The notes under the pieces were generated by a model, which was not told the DNA's origin, made no database searches, and was given only the letters and a program-made list of their open reading frames with translations. 64,000 nucleotides of DNA. It comes from Palsa-506 sp963836355 (GTDB lineage: Bacteria; Actinomycetota; Actinomycetes; Streptosporangiales; Streptosporangiaceae). The stretch is taken from the NCBI GenBank assembly GCA_963836355.1, contig CAWIJO010000007.1:186001-250000 (forward strand), given 5' to 3'. The position numbers and the translations under genes are program-made. Shown here in pieces: positions 20,661-29,647 of the stretch. Position 1 is the first letter of the stretch. Every line of letters begins with the position of its first letter.

Positions 20661-21767
20661 ATGCCAGGCCCCGAGGAGCAGGGATACGAGCTCGAGCCGT
20701 CGCATGTGCACGCCAGCGGCGGCGCGGCTGGCAATGACCCGCCGCGGGCCCGCGACCGGCCAGCCGCGGGATCGGCCGAGAATCTGGAGCAGCGCCAGAA
20801 TCGGTTGCCACCCGGGCACCCTTCGTCGCGTTTCGAGGATGACGGCACGCCGAAGCAGGCGCTTGTCCCGCTGAAGAACCTTGAGCTGCCGGAGCTGGGC
20901 GAGGATCGCGAGCACAACGGCGCCGGGCGCGACCAGGCTGCCAGGGATGGCCCGACCGGGAACGGGGCCGGGCGCTGGCAGGCCGGCGGCGTGGCAGAGA
21001 ACGGGCAGGCCGACACCAGCGCATGGGCTGCCCCGCCGGGTAGACAGCCGGCCGGCGCGCCGGAGTTCGCGGTCACGAAGCCCGACGTCTGGACATCTGC
21101 AGACCAGCAGTCCCGGCCCGCGGATCCGGTCGACCCGGAGCTCCAGGCCTGGCAGTCCGTGGACTCAGGGCCCGCGGAGGTCGGGGCCGATGACCAGTGG
21201 ACCACCCAGGATCACAAGTCACTGGCTCAGGACCAGGAATCCGCGGACGATGCAGAAATAGCCGAGGAGCAGCCCGGGCAAGACGCCGACGCAGCAGACG
21301 CCGACGCAGCAGACGCCGACGCAGCAGACACCGACGCAGCAGACACCGACGCTGAAGACGCCGACGCTGAAGAGGTGGCCACTGAGGAGGTGGCCGCTGA
21401 AGACGACGATGCAGACGCCGACGGAGCAGGCGTGGCTGCTGCAGACACCGATGCTGAGGATGCGCAGCCGGCGACTCAGGATCATGAGCCGATCGCCGAC
21501 AGCGCGGCGGCAGCCCCGGACGAGGCGAAGCGAGCCGAGGCACTGACTCCGGAGCAGGTCAGGATTGCCGTTCGCGCTCATGGCCGATGCCGGCTCGCGG
21601 AGGGCCGGAGCGTCTTCGGCACCTATGGCGAGTCCGGACTTACCCCGGCAATGCGCCGCATAGAAGAAGAACTCGATCACGGGAAGCTGGTTCCCGACAC
21701 GGAGAAGTACGCCCTAAAGAGCCTGGACCGCTTCCAAGAAAAACTCGCCAAGCGGATCGCAGGATGA
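20661..21767 (+). CDS. Polymorphic-toxin-type protein, intact N-terminal reading frame
   Basis: An open frame of 368 residues. Residues about 43-78 (LPPGHPSSRFEDDGTPKQAL, then LKNLELPELGED) resemble the linker in front of toxin domains in many actinobacterial proteins. The middle is acidic and low in complexity with six 15-bp repeats encoding Ala/Asp. The end (LTPEQVRIAVRAHGRCRLAE, GLTPAMRRIEEELDHGKL, YALKSLDRFQEKLAKRIA) looks like the entry to a RelA/SpoT-like toxin domain. The frame stops at 21767 just after it; the rest of that domain continues downstream in shifted frames. No signal peptide is seen. Toxin identity is inferred from motif resemblance. Confidence 0.6.
   Translation: MPGPEEQGYELEPSHVHASGGAAGNDPPRARDRPAAGSAENLEQRQNRLPPGHPSSRFEDDGTPKQALVPLKNLELPELGEDREHNGAGRDQAARDGPTGNGAGRWQAGGVAENGQADTSAWAAPPGRQPAGAPEFAVTKPDVWTSADQQSRPADPVDPELQAWQSVDSGPAEVGADDQWTTQDHKSLAQDQESADDAEIAEEQPGQDADAADADAADADAADTDAADTDAEDADAEEVATEEVAAEDDDADADGAGVAAADTDAEDAQPATQDHEPIADSAAAAPDEAKRAEALTPEQVRIAVRAHGRCRLAEGRSVFGTYGESGLTPAMRRIEEELDHGKLVPDTEKYALKSLDRFQEKLAKRIAG
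21282..21371 (+). repeat. Six 15-bp repeats encoding an Asp/Ala tract
   Basis: Units GACGCCGACGCAGCA and close variants start every 15 bases from 21282 to 21357, giving DADAA/DTDAA/DTDAE/DADAE in frame. They form a negatively charged spacer before the toxin-like domain. Confidence 0.9.
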
Positions 21768-22194
21768 ACCCGGGCTGACTCCCGAGGAGCTGGCCGACAG
21801 AGATTCATGATGGCGTTCGATACACATTTATATTCGACACATGAGACTATATACTAACGGATCTGTACAAGCCACAGAAGCGAAGCTTGAAGGATCATGG
21901 CTATAGCCTGCAGTTCGAATGGTAATACTTGGGACATGCGAGAATACAAGGGCATCAATAGCCGATGGCTATGATCCAGCGAGTGGCACAGTATTTGAGA
22001 TGCAATTCCATACCTCGGAAAGTTGGGAAGCAAAGCAGCGAACTCATGACGCTTATGAGAAATCGACACAGCTTGGAACGCCGACGAGCCGAAAAAGAGC
22101 GACTGAGGGCCTACCAGCGCGAGATATGCGCGTCGAGTTCCGATCGCCGCCAGGCTGCCTGAAATACTGGCTAATCGACAGGAAGGGTAGCTAA
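21763..22194 (+). pseudogene. RelA/SpoT-like toxin domain split by ten +1 offsets
   Basis: Reading onward from the 20661 frame and skipping one base at each of ten sites (21762, 21802, 21842, 21846, 21892, 21920, 21969, 22063, 22133, 22149) gives consecutive pieces: DEPGLTPEELADR; IHDGVRYTFIFDT; E; LYTNGSVQATEAKLE; DHGYSLQFE; GNTWDMREYKGINSRW; YDPASGTVFEMQFHT plus SESWEAKQRTHDAYEK; RHSLERRRAEKERLRAYQ; RVPIA; PGCLKYWLIDRKGS and a TAA. The YKGINSRW and FEMQFHT parts match the nucleotide-binding core of RelA/SpoT-like folds. All offsets are single added bases in the same direction, with codons on each side intact. Base composition is visibly AT-richer than the neighbours, suggesting transfer. 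As it stands it is not translatable in one frame. Confidence 0.6.
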
Positions 22195-22200
22195 CCGTAC

Positions 22201-22460
22201 ATGCGAGTTAGAGAGTACTACGCCATCGTTGCATAACGCAGCCAGCGCCGACGACGCGTCAGGAATCGCTCGGCGGCGAACTGACTCCGGCAGGCAGAGT
22301 GGATGAGTCATTGCGGCGAGATCTCGACTGGCGGCCAGACGTCCGCGCTCTACGAATGGGAGATAGGCGACGTATCAGGCGCGAATCTTGTCAAGATAAC
22401 CGAGGCGGAGGCGGAGCGGCTGATTGAGCGATTCCGGGAGAAGTGGGGAGAACAGGTCTG
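22201..22460 (+). pseudogene. Probable toxin partner (immunity-like) gene with three +1 offsets
   Basis: Starts at ATG 22201, 6 bases after the toxin-domain stop. Skipping single bases at 22234, 22292 and 22341 yields MRVREYYAIVA, NAASADDASGIARRRTDSG, GRVDESLRRDLDWRPD, SALYEWEIGDVSGANLVK and ITEAEAERLIERFREKW ending in TGA at 22458-22460. The continuous sense of the pieces, small acidic product and position directly behind the toxin-like domain suggest an immunity or antitoxin role (inference). All three offsets are +1, as in the preceding domain. The GNAT gene overlaps its end. Confidence 0.55.
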
Positions 22461-22958
22461 AACGCAGTTCTGCGGCCCGGCACTGCCGCCGATGTTGATG
22501 CCGTCTCCCAAATCTTCGCCTGGTACGTCCAGCATACGGTTACCACATTCGAGGAGACGCCGCGAAGCGCTGGTGACTGGGACGAGGTCCGCGTTTTGCT
22601 TAATGATCTTGGGTTGCCTTTTCTGGTGGCCGAGTCGGATGGCCGGATCGCCGGATATGCCTACGCCAGCCCGTGGCGGCGCAAGCCTGGTTACCGGCAC
22701 ACCGTGGAGGACTCGGTGTTCGTGGCACCCGGGCTGACCGGACGCGGAATTGGCCGACTCCTGCTTGGCGGGCTGCTGTCGGCGTGCGGGTCCAGCGGAG
22801 CGCGGCAGATGATAGCGGTCATCGCCGACACCGGGGACGAGGCATCCGCTGCGCTGCACCGGGCATTCGGGTTCATCGACGCCGGGCGGCTGAGGCAGGT
22901 CGGCTACAAACAAGGTAGGTGGATCGACACGCTGCTGCTGCAGCGCTCCCTGCGTTAA
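22443..22958 (+). CDS. GNAT acetyltransferase, phosphinothricin-acetyltransferase-like
   Basis: Acetyl-CoA N-acetyltransferase of about 171 residues. It shows LRPGTAADVDAVSQIFAWYV, the bar/pat-like TTFEETPRSAGDW, YAYASPWRRKPGYRHTVEDS, the acetyl-CoA loop GRGIGRLLLGGLL and FGFIDAGRLRQVGYKQGRW. The pattern fits the phosphinothricin/methionine-sulfoximine acetyltransferase group; the true substrate is not determinable. The GTG at 22443 overlaps the end of the partner gene. This gene is in one clean frame, unlike the 600 bases before it. A hairpin terminator follows. Confidence 0.85.
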   Translation: MGRTGLNAVLRPGTAADVDAVSQIFAWYVQHTVTTFEETPRSAGDWDEVRVLLNDLGLPFLVAESDGRIAGYAYASPWRRKPGYRHTVEDSVFVAPGLTGRGIGRLLLGGLLSACGSSGARQMIAVIADTGDEASAALHRAFGFIDAGRLRQVGYKQGRWIDTLLLQRSLR

Positions 22959-22960
22959 TT

Positions 22961-22994
22961 CCGGCATCCCGCCGCCTCCGGCGCCGGGATGCCG
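22961..22994 (+). terminator. Stem-loop after the GNAT gene
   Basis: An 11-bp perfect stem (CCGGCATCCCG at 22961-22971 with its complement at 22984-22994) begins 3 bases after the stop codon and separates it from the convergent membrane-protein gene. Confidence 0.7.
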
Positions 22995-23022
22995 GGTGCG
23001 CTGGCCCATCGGCCTGCTTCGC

Positions 23023-24460
23023 TCACGGCAGTCCGGGCCGACTGTTGTAGTACTCGCGGATGAGATCGCGCTGCCGCTGGCTTACCTCATCGAAGTGGCG
23101 GACGAGCGCGTCTTCGCCGATGGCTTCGGCGGTCAGGTAAAGGTCCTTGATCTGGTCCAGCTTGGCACGGGCCGCTCGGGACACGGCATCAGCGTCATGA
23201 CCAGGACTACCGTGGGCTAACGTGCAGTGTTCCCGGCGAGCCGGACGCGGATCCGCTAACCCGCTGGAGGGTGCCGCCGGGATGGCGGTAGGCCCGGATG
23301 GCGGTGCCGGCATCGGTGCCGCTGCCGGGGGTGCTGCCGGGGGCGCCTGGCCAGTTGCCGGCCGCTGCCCAGGCACAGGCTCCCGTCCGGGAGCCGGGTC
23401 GGTGGCCCGGCCAGGCAGGATGACGGGCAGCGGGCATGTGTCGTCCAACGCGTCTTGCCCCGTCAAGATTGACAGCGGCCGGGCGGGCGGTTCTGGCCCA
23501 GGAGCTTCTCGCGGTGCTAGGGGTGCTGCCGCCGCCGCACCGGCGGGGCTGGGCGGCGCCGGTCGTTCCGCGCCGTTTTCTGGCCGTGGAGTTGCGGACT
23601 CCCCGGTCCGGCGTACGACATCGGCAGGAGCGGGACAGGCTTCGAACCAGGACCGCGGCCGGGCGGCCAAGTCTGCCTGCTGCCCAGGTTGAGCAGCCAG
23701 ACGGCCAGGCGGTGCAGCAGCCAGACGGCCAGGCGGAACTCGCCAGCCTTCGGTCGGCGAAGCTGCGCGGGACCGGCCGGACTGCGGGCGGCGACATTGG
23801 GCCTGGCGGATATGCGGCCCGGGAGCCCGGCCTGTCCGGCGATGCCGGACTGGGCTGCTGCGGGTCAGGTTGATGAGCGCCGCCGTCGTGCCAGCCACCA
23901 CCAGCACCGGGCCAAAGCTGGCGATCAGCGGCCGGAGCCTGCCGCGGTTGACGCTCCGGCGACGGATAGGCCGGCGAAGCCTGCCCGGGCGGAGCCTGCC
24001 CGGGCGGAGCCTGCCCGGGCGGAGCCTGCCCGGGCGGAGCCTGCCCGGGCGGAGCCTGCCCGGGCGGAGCCTGCCCGGGCGGAGCCTGAACCGGGCGATG
24101 CTGTTCTGCGGCGGATTGTCTCCAGCCGGAGCGGATCGGATTGAGCCAGTCCTCTGCGGAGTCGAGGCCCCACTCCAGCTCAGCGTCGCTCAGATCCGTC
24201 CTTCGCCTGAACCGGCCCACCACGAGCAGCACTAGCCGCGCGAAAACGCAGAGCAGCCCGGCCGCCGCCATGATCCCGGCCGCGAGTACAAGCAGCCGCC
24301 AGGTCGCATCATTGTTCTTGCGGAGGGCTTCGCCGACCAGACCGGACGTAACACCGGAAAGCAGTAAAATCGCGCCGACAACAGCCAGCCCGCCGGAGCC
24401 CCGCACCTTCCCCGGCGTTACCGAGCCCGCACCCACGGCACAACGATCGCATGCAGGCAT
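23023..24460 (-). CDS. Two-helix membrane protein with long Pro-rich tail (apparent frameshift)
   Basis: The N-terminal part (start near 24460, MPACDRCAVGAGS) has two membrane helices (LAVVGAILLLSGVTSGLVG and RLLVLAAGIMAAAGLLCVFA) then a charged segment RRRTDLSDAELEWGLDSAED and a run of PPGQA repeats. A convincing C-terminus (SRAARAKLDQIKDLYLTAEA, VSQRQRDLIREYYNSRP) ends at 23023 in another frame. The switch, equivalent to one added base, lies somewhere around 23730-23900 in low-complexity sequence where the exact point cannot be fixed. No family recognised. It may be a surface or division-associated protein, but nothing in the sequence proves a function. Confidence 0.5.
23979..24098 (-). repeat. 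Seven to eight 15-bp repeats encoding PPGQA
   Basis: The plus-strand unit GCCTGCCCGGGCGGA is repeated exactly seven times from 23979 to 24083, with one diverged unit after. On the coding minus strand it gives a PPGQA pentapeptide array in the membrane protein. Confidence 0.92.
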
Positions 24461-24510
24461 CACAGCCGCAACAGGTCTAATCGCACTGGCCCGCCGGCCG
24501 CGTGCCCGTG

Positions 24511-25674
24511 CTAGCGGATGCCGTACAGGTACTCCAGGGCGAGCTGGTCGAGATGCTCGAACGCCATCCCGCGCTGGCCCAGGGCAGCGGCGTCGGGCAC
24601 CAGGCCCTGGAGGTCCCGCCAGGTCTCGCCGCTGGCCAAGGTCGGTAGCGCAAGCTGATCGACCCGTGCCGCGCGCAGCGCCGCCACCACCTCGGGATCT
24701 GAGCGGAAAGCACGGACTTTCTCGCGCAGGATCAGGTAGTTGCGCATGCAGGCGGCAGCCGATACCCAGACACCGTCGTCGTCCTCGGTCCGCGGAGGCT
24801 TGAAGTCGAAGTGCACCGGTCCGTCATAGCCGCCCGATTCCAGCGCGTCCACCACCCAGAACGCGCCTCGGGCGTGGCCGGCCCCGAACCTCAGATCCTG
24901 GTCGTAGCGCGGCCCGTGCTGCCCGTTCAGGTCGATGTGGAACAGCTTGCCGTGCCAGAGCGCCTGGCTGATGGCGTGCGCGTAGTTGAGGCCGGACATC
25001 TCCTCGTGCCCGACCTCGGGGTTGAGCCCGACGATCTCGGAATGCTCAAGCGAGTTGATGAATGCCAGCGCGTGCCCGGCGGTCGGCAGCAGGATGTCGC
25101 CGCGCGGCTCGTTCGGCTTCGGCTCGATCGCGAACCTGAGGTCGTAGCCCTGCTCCAGGACATAGCCGCAGAGGATGTCGAACGCCTCCTTGCAGCGGTC
25201 CAGGGCGGCCCGGATGTCCTTGGCCGCGCCGGACTCCGCCCCGTCCCGGCCGCCCCAGCAGACGTAGATCTTCGCGCCGAGCTCCGCGGCCAGGTCGAGA
25301 TTGCGCATGACCTTGGCGATGGCGAACCGGCGCACATCGCGGTCGTTCGCGGTGAACCCGCCCTCCTTGAACAGCGGATGCGAGAACAGGTTCGTGGTCG
25401 CGGTCGTGACGACAAGCCCGGTGTCGTCCAGCGCCGTGCGGAACGCCGCGATCCGCCGTTCCCGCTCCGCGTCAGACGCGTCGAAGTCGAACACGTCGTT
25501 GTCGTGGAAGTTGACGCCGTAGGCGCCGAGCTCGGCGAGCTTGCGAACGGCCCGGTCGGCTGGCATCGGCGGCCGCACGGCACCGCCGAATACATCCACT
25601 CCCTGCCAGCCGACTGTCCAGATGCCAAACGAGAATTTGTCGGCGCTGGTCGGGATATACGCCTCTGCGCTCAC
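24511..25674 (-). CDS. xylA: Xylose isomerase
   Basis: Converts D-xylose to D-xylulose with two divalent metals. The 387-residue product has KFSFGIWTVGWQGVDVFGG, the catalytic His in FHDNDVFDFD, YVCWGGRDGAESG, AIEPKPNEPRGDI, NPEVGHEEMSGLNY and HIDLNGQHGPRYDQDLRFG with the metal-binding His/Asp residues. It is the short actinobacterial class. The GTG at 25674 (VSAEAYIPTSADK) fits the family start. It lies about 70 bases downstream of xylB on the same strand, so the two form a xylose operon. Confidence 0.97.
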   Translation of the reverse strand: MSAEAYIPTSADKFSFGIWTVGWQGVDVFGGAVRPPMPADRAVRKLAELGAYGVNFHDNDVFDFDASDAERERRIAAFRTALDDTGLVVTTATTNLFSHPLFKEGGFTANDRDVRRFAIAKVMRNLDLAAELGAKIYVCWGGRDGAESGAAKDIRAALDRCKEAFDILCGYVLEQGYDLRFAIEPKPNEPRGDILLPTAGHALAFINSLEHSEIVGLNPEVGHEEMSGLNYAHAISQALWHGKLFHIDLNGQHGPRYDQDLRFGAGHARGAFWVVDALESGGYDGPVHFDFKPPRTEDDDGVWVSAAACMRNYLILREKVRAFRSDPEVVAALRAARVDQLALPTLASGETWRDLQGLVPDAAALGQRGMAFEHLDQLALEYLYGIR

Positions 25675-25746
25675 GTGCCGGTCCTCTCTGTCCAATTCGC
25701 GCCGGTAGCCTCGCGCCCCAAGTCTCCCGGCAGTAGCGAGTGTCGT

Positions 25747-27141
25747 CTACGGCCAAGCCGCGGTGTCGTCGCGCAGTGCTGCGTGCCGCTCGCGTACCGC
25801 TGGCTCCGCCGGGCCGGCGTACCCGGCAGCCCGGCGTCTGCGCCAGCGGGGTGGCGCCGGAGTCCCGGCCAGCGCCCAGGCGGCCTGGCGGGCGGCGCCG
25901 AGCGCGACGTACTCTTCCGGCTCGGGCACGAGCACCGGCGCCCCGAAGATGCCGGGCGCGATCCGGCAGATCGCCTCGGACTGCGCCGCGCCGCCGATCA
26001 GCAGCACCCGGCGCTGGTCGATGCCGCAGTCGGCGAGATGGCCCGCGGCATCGGCGAGTGAGGCGAGCACGGCTTCCACCGCGGCCCTGGCCAGATTTTC
26101 TCTGGTCGCGTTCCGGGTGGTCAGGCCGCGGAGCACGCCGGTCGCACCAGGCCGGTCCGGGGTCCGCTCGCCATCCAGGTACGGCAGCAGGGTAAGCCCG
26201 CCCGCCCCGGAACCGGCGGCCAGCGCCAGCATCGACAAGCCGGCGTTGTCCGTACCCAGCATGGTCGCGGTAGCCGAAAGCACCAGGGCCGCGTTGACCG
26301 TGCATACCAACGGCAGGAACCGGCCGGTCGCGTCGGCGAATCCGGCGACCGCCCCGGACGGGTCGGCGGCCGGCACCTGGCTCACCGCGAAGGCCGTGCC
26401 GGAGGTCCCGATCGAGATGACCACGTCCCCCGACTCCAGGCTGAGGCCGAGCGCGGCGCCCATGTTGTCGCCCGTGCCCGCCGAGACCACTGTTCCTTCG
26501 GTGCGCACCGGGCTCCCGAATCCCGTGCCTGCGGACTCGCCGGGGCTGGCGACTCGCGGGAGCCGCACCGGGTGGCCGAGCGCGGCCGTCGCGATGTCTG
26601 GCAGCCACTCACCGCTGGCAGCTGAGAAGTACCCGGTACCGGACGCGTCGCCGCGGTCGGTCACCGGGTCGCCGCCGCCAAGCCGCCAGGTCAGCCAGTC
26701 GTGTGGGAGCAGCACCGTGGCCACGCGCTCCGCATTGGCCGGCTCATGCTCGGCCAGCCAGCGCAGCTTCGTCACTGTGAACGACGCCGTCGGCACGCTC
26801 CCGGTCCGCTGCGCCCACCACGACGGGCCGCCAAGCTCGCCGATCAATTCAGCGGCCGCGGCGGCCGACCGCATGTCATTCCACAGCAGGGCCGGCCTGA
26901 TCACTTGGCCCGCGTCGTCAAGCACGACCATGCCGTGCTGCTGGCCGGCCACGCCGACCGCCGCGGCGCGCTTCAGCAGGCCCTCGCCCGCCTGCAGCAA
27001 CGCGGCCCACCAGGCGGCCGGGTCGCACTCGGTCCCGCCGGGGTGCGGCGCGCTGCCACGGCCGATCACGGTCCCGTCGGCGGCGTCGCACAGCAACACC
27101 TTGGTCGACTGAGTAGAGCAATCAACGCCCGCTACGAGCAT
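25747..27141 (-). CDS. xylB: Xylulokinase
   Basis: ATP-dependent phosphorylation of D-xylulose, following XylA. FGGY-family kinase of 464 residues: N-domain VAGVDCSTQSTKVLLCDA, AGQQHGMVVLD, LLWNDMRSAAAA with the catalytic Asp, and the C-domain SIGTSGTAFAVS, LPYLDGERTPDRPG and VLLIGGAAQSEAICRI. The ATG at 27141 lies 30 bases inside a 230-base divergent spacer shared with trpB2. No XylR-type ROK regulator is adjacent in this window. Confidence 0.95.
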   Translation of the reverse strand: MLVAGVDCSTQSTKVLLCDAADGTVIGRGSAPHPGGTECDPAAWWAALLQAGEGLLKRAAAVGVAGQQHGMVVLDDAGQVIRPALLWNDMRSAAAAAELIGELGGPSWWAQRTGSVPTASFTVTKLRWLAEHEPANAERVATVLLPHDWLTWRLGGGDPVTDRGDASGTGYFSAASGEWLPDIATAALGHPVRLPRVASPGESAGTGFGSPVRTEGTVVSAGTGDNMGAALGLSLESGDVVISIGTSGTAFAVSQVPAADPSGAVAGFADATGRFLPLVCTVNAALVLSATATMLGTDNAGLSMLALAAGSGAGGLTLLPYLDGERTPDRPGATGVLRGLTTRNATRENLARAAVEAVLASLADAAGHLADCGIDQRRVLLIGGAAQSEAICRIAPGIFGAPVLVPEPEEYVALGAARQAAWALAGTPAPPRWRRRRAAGYAGPAEPAVRERHAALRDDTAAWP

Positions 27142-27371
27142 TTCGCCCCTTCCTGCGCCAGCCTGGCCTGGTGCCTGCAGGCTCCACGGGCATGATTTCC
27201 TCGGCCATTCAGCCTAGAGCGCCGCAGCTGCCGTCCCGGCATGCGGCAACCGGGCGCAGTCCGGCAAGCACCGTGCGCCAGCTGACTACCCCGCCCTCTT
27301 CTCGCGCGCCGACTCGTCCACTACCGTGGGGCCGGTCATCGCCGTTCAGCTCGGCTGCGCCGGAGGTAGCC

Positions 27372-28733
27372 ATGGATCGTCAGGTCAAGTACGTTCTGCA
27401 GGAATCCGAGATGCCGCGGCAGTGGTACAACGTGATTGCCGACCTGCCGTCGCCGCCGCCTCCCCCGCTGCATCCCGGCACCCGCCAGCCGGTCGGCCCC
27501 GACGACCTCGCGCCGCTGTTCCCGATGGCGCTCATCGGGCAGGAAGTCTCCGGCGAGCGGCACATCGCGATTCCCGAAGACGTCCTGGACGTCTACCGGC
27601 TGTGGCGGCCGACCCCGCTGTACCGGGCCCGGCGGCTGGAGAAGGACCTCGGCACGCCGGCCCGGATCTACTACAAGTACGAGGGCGGCAGCCCGGCCGG
27701 CTCGCACAAGCCGAACACCGCGGTCCCGCAGGCGTACTACAACGCGGCCGAGGGCGTCCGGAAGCTGACCACCGAGACCGGCGCCGGCCAGTGGGGCAGC
27801 GCGCTGGCGTTCGCGTCCTCGCTGTTCGGCATCGACCTCGAGGTATGGATGGTCCGGGCGTCTTACGACCAGAAGCCCTACCGCAAGATGCTGATGGAGA
27901 CCTATGGCGCGACCGTGCACCCGAGCCCGTCCGACGTGACGTCAGCGGGCCGGGCGGTGCTCGCCGAGCACCCGGACTCGACCGGCAGCCTCGGCATCGC
28001 GATCAGCGAGGCGGTCGAGGTGGCCGGCGGCGACCCGGCGGCCCGTTACTCGCTCGGCAGCGTGCTCAACCACGTGCTGATGCACCAGACGATCATCGGC
28101 GAGGAGGCGCTCAAGCAGCTCGCCGCGACCGGGGACACCCCGGACGTGATCGTCGGCTGCACCGGCGGCGGGTCCAACTTCGGCGGCCTGGCCTTCCCGT
28201 TCCTGCGGGAGAAGCTGGCCGGGAAGATGAACCCGGTGATCCGGGCGGTCGAGCCGGCCGCCTGCCCGTCGTTCACCCGCGGCGTCTACGCGTACGACTT
28301 CGGCGACACCGCGGGCTTCACCCCGCTGCTGAAGATGCACACGCTGGGCCACGGTTTCATCCCGGACCCGATCCACGCGGGCGGGCTGCGCTATCACGGG
28401 ATGTCCCCGCTGCTGTCGCACATCTACGAGCTCGGGCTGTTCGAGGCCGTCGCGAAGCCGCAATCGGAATGCTTCGAGGCCGGCCTGCGGTTTGCCCGGA
28501 CCGAGGGCATCGTGCCGGCGCCCGAGCCGACGCACGCCGTGGCGGCCTGCATCGAGGAAGCGCTGCGGTGCAAGCAGACCGGCGAGGAGAAGGTAATCCT
28601 CACCGCGCTGTGCGGCCACGGGCTGCTCGACCTCGCCGCCTACGCCGACTACATGTCGGGCCAGCTACGCGACTACCAGCTAGTCGAGAGCGCACTCGAA
28701 GATGCGCTCAAGGGCCTGCCCGCCGGCGTCTGA
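27372..28733 (+). CDS. TrpB2-type tryptophan synthase beta-like protein
   Basis: PLP-dependent protein of the TrpB2 branch, able in characterised relatives to make tryptophan from indole and serine. Lys113 in GGSPAGSHKPNTAV is the PLP lysine; GAGQWGSALAFASSLFGID, GCTGGGSNFGGLAFPF (phosphate loop) and GLRYHGMSPLLSHIYELG follow. The MDRQVKYVLQESEMPRQWYN start is typical of TrpB2 and supports the ATG at 27372, preceded by GGAGG 5 bases away. No trpA is adjacent, which is usual for TrpB2. About 453 residues, full length. Confidence 0.92.
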   Translation: MDRQVKYVLQESEMPRQWYNVIADLPSPPPPPLHPGTRQPVGPDDLAPLFPMALIGQEVSGERHIAIPEDVLDVYRLWRPTPLYRARRLEKDLGTPARIYYKYEGGSPAGSHKPNTAVPQAYYNAAEGVRKLTTETGAGQWGSALAFASSLFGIDLEVWMVRASYDQKPYRKMLMETYGATVHPSPSDVTSAGRAVLAEHPDSTGSLGIAISEAVEVAGGDPAARYSLGSVLNHVLMHQTIIGEEALKQLAATGDTPDVIVGCTGGGSNFGGLAFPFLREKLAGKMNPVIRAVEPAACPSFTRGVYAYDFGDTAGFTPLLKMHTLGHGFIPDPIHAGGLRYHGMSPLLSHIYELGLFEAVAKPQSECFEAGLRFARTEGIVPAPEPTHAVAACIEEALRCKQTGEEKVILTALCGHGLLDLAAYADYMSGQLRDYQLVESALEDALKGLPAGV

Positions 28734-28739
28734 ACACGC

Positions 28740-29614
28740 GTTGGCGACTCGGCTGCGAGCCGCGACCGAGCACCGCGACTACCAGATCGATGTCGACCCG
28801 TAGCGCCGGTACGCCTGCGTCGCCGGGATCCGGTCCACCGGGCTGTCAGCGTCCCTCGGGATCGCCGAGTACGTCGCGGAACGGCTCGGCGCGGCCGGGC
28901 TGCCCGAGATGCCCTACATCGGCGAAGCCGGCCTCCGGCCGTACCAGGACGCGGCGCGGATCACGGCCGACCCGGAGTACGGCCGCCTGGTCTGCCACTG
29001 CGAGCGGGTCAGCCGCGGCGAGATCCGGGACGCGCTGGCAAGCATGAACTCGCCCGGCTGGCGGGCCTCGTGATCGACCCGGGGACGCGCGGGCCGGCCG
29101 TGGACACCGCGCTGGAGACATCCGTTACAAATGTGTTTGCAGTCGGCAACCTGGTGCATGCCGCCGAGACCGCGGATGTGGCTGCCCTCGGCGGCCGTCA
29201 TGCCGCCCGGTGCGCGGCGGCTGCGCTGCGGGACCAGCGGAGCGCCGGGGCGCAGCCAGCGGGGGCGCGACCAGCCGGAAGCGCAGATGGCGGGACGGCT
29301 GCAGGTGCGGAGCCGGCCGGGGCCAGGCGGGTGCCGGTCACCGTCGACGCGCCGCTGCGCTGGATCTCGCCGAACGTGGTCCGGGTACCGCTCGCGGGAC
29401 CGCAGGCTGCGCCGGTCACTGGGCCGCCGCGCGGGCGGTTCCTGCTGCGATCGGACGTATTCCGGCGGCGGGCGCGGCTAGAGGTGCGGCAGGACGGGCG
29501 GCTGCTGGCCACGGCGCGGGCCTGCGATGCCCGCCCGGCCGGTCCGCCTGGATGCGGACTGGCTGCCCCAGGTCGATGCCTCCGGCGCCCCGGTTAGCGT
29601 ACGGCTGGCCTGAC
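28740..29614 (+). pseudogene. Fused relics of two FAD-dependent oxidoreductases
   Basis: Part 1 (28740 to about 29040) is the C-terminal segment of a glycerol-3-phosphate-dehydrogenase-like FAD protein with a BFD-type [2Fe-2S] loop (ACVAGIRSTGLSASLGIAEY, GRLVCHCERVSRGEIRDALA); it has an in-frame TAG near its start. Part 2 (from about 29046) is the end of an FAD/NAD(P) oxidoreductase (GLVIDPGTRGPAVDTALETS, VFAVGNLVHAAETAD) plus its small C-terminal domain (RWISPNVVRVPLAG, RGRFLLRSDVF). The last residues VRLDADWLPQVDASG are in a +1 frame. Two neighbouring genes have apparently been joined by deletion. Confidence 0.7.
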
Positions 29615-29647
29615 CGCGCCGACTCAATTCAACAAGTGGCGGATTTT

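Noticed and set aside
23979..24098. Regulatory repeat or small RNA
   Set aside because: It is a coding pentapeptide array (PPGQA) in a membrane protein, in frame with flanking coding sequence.
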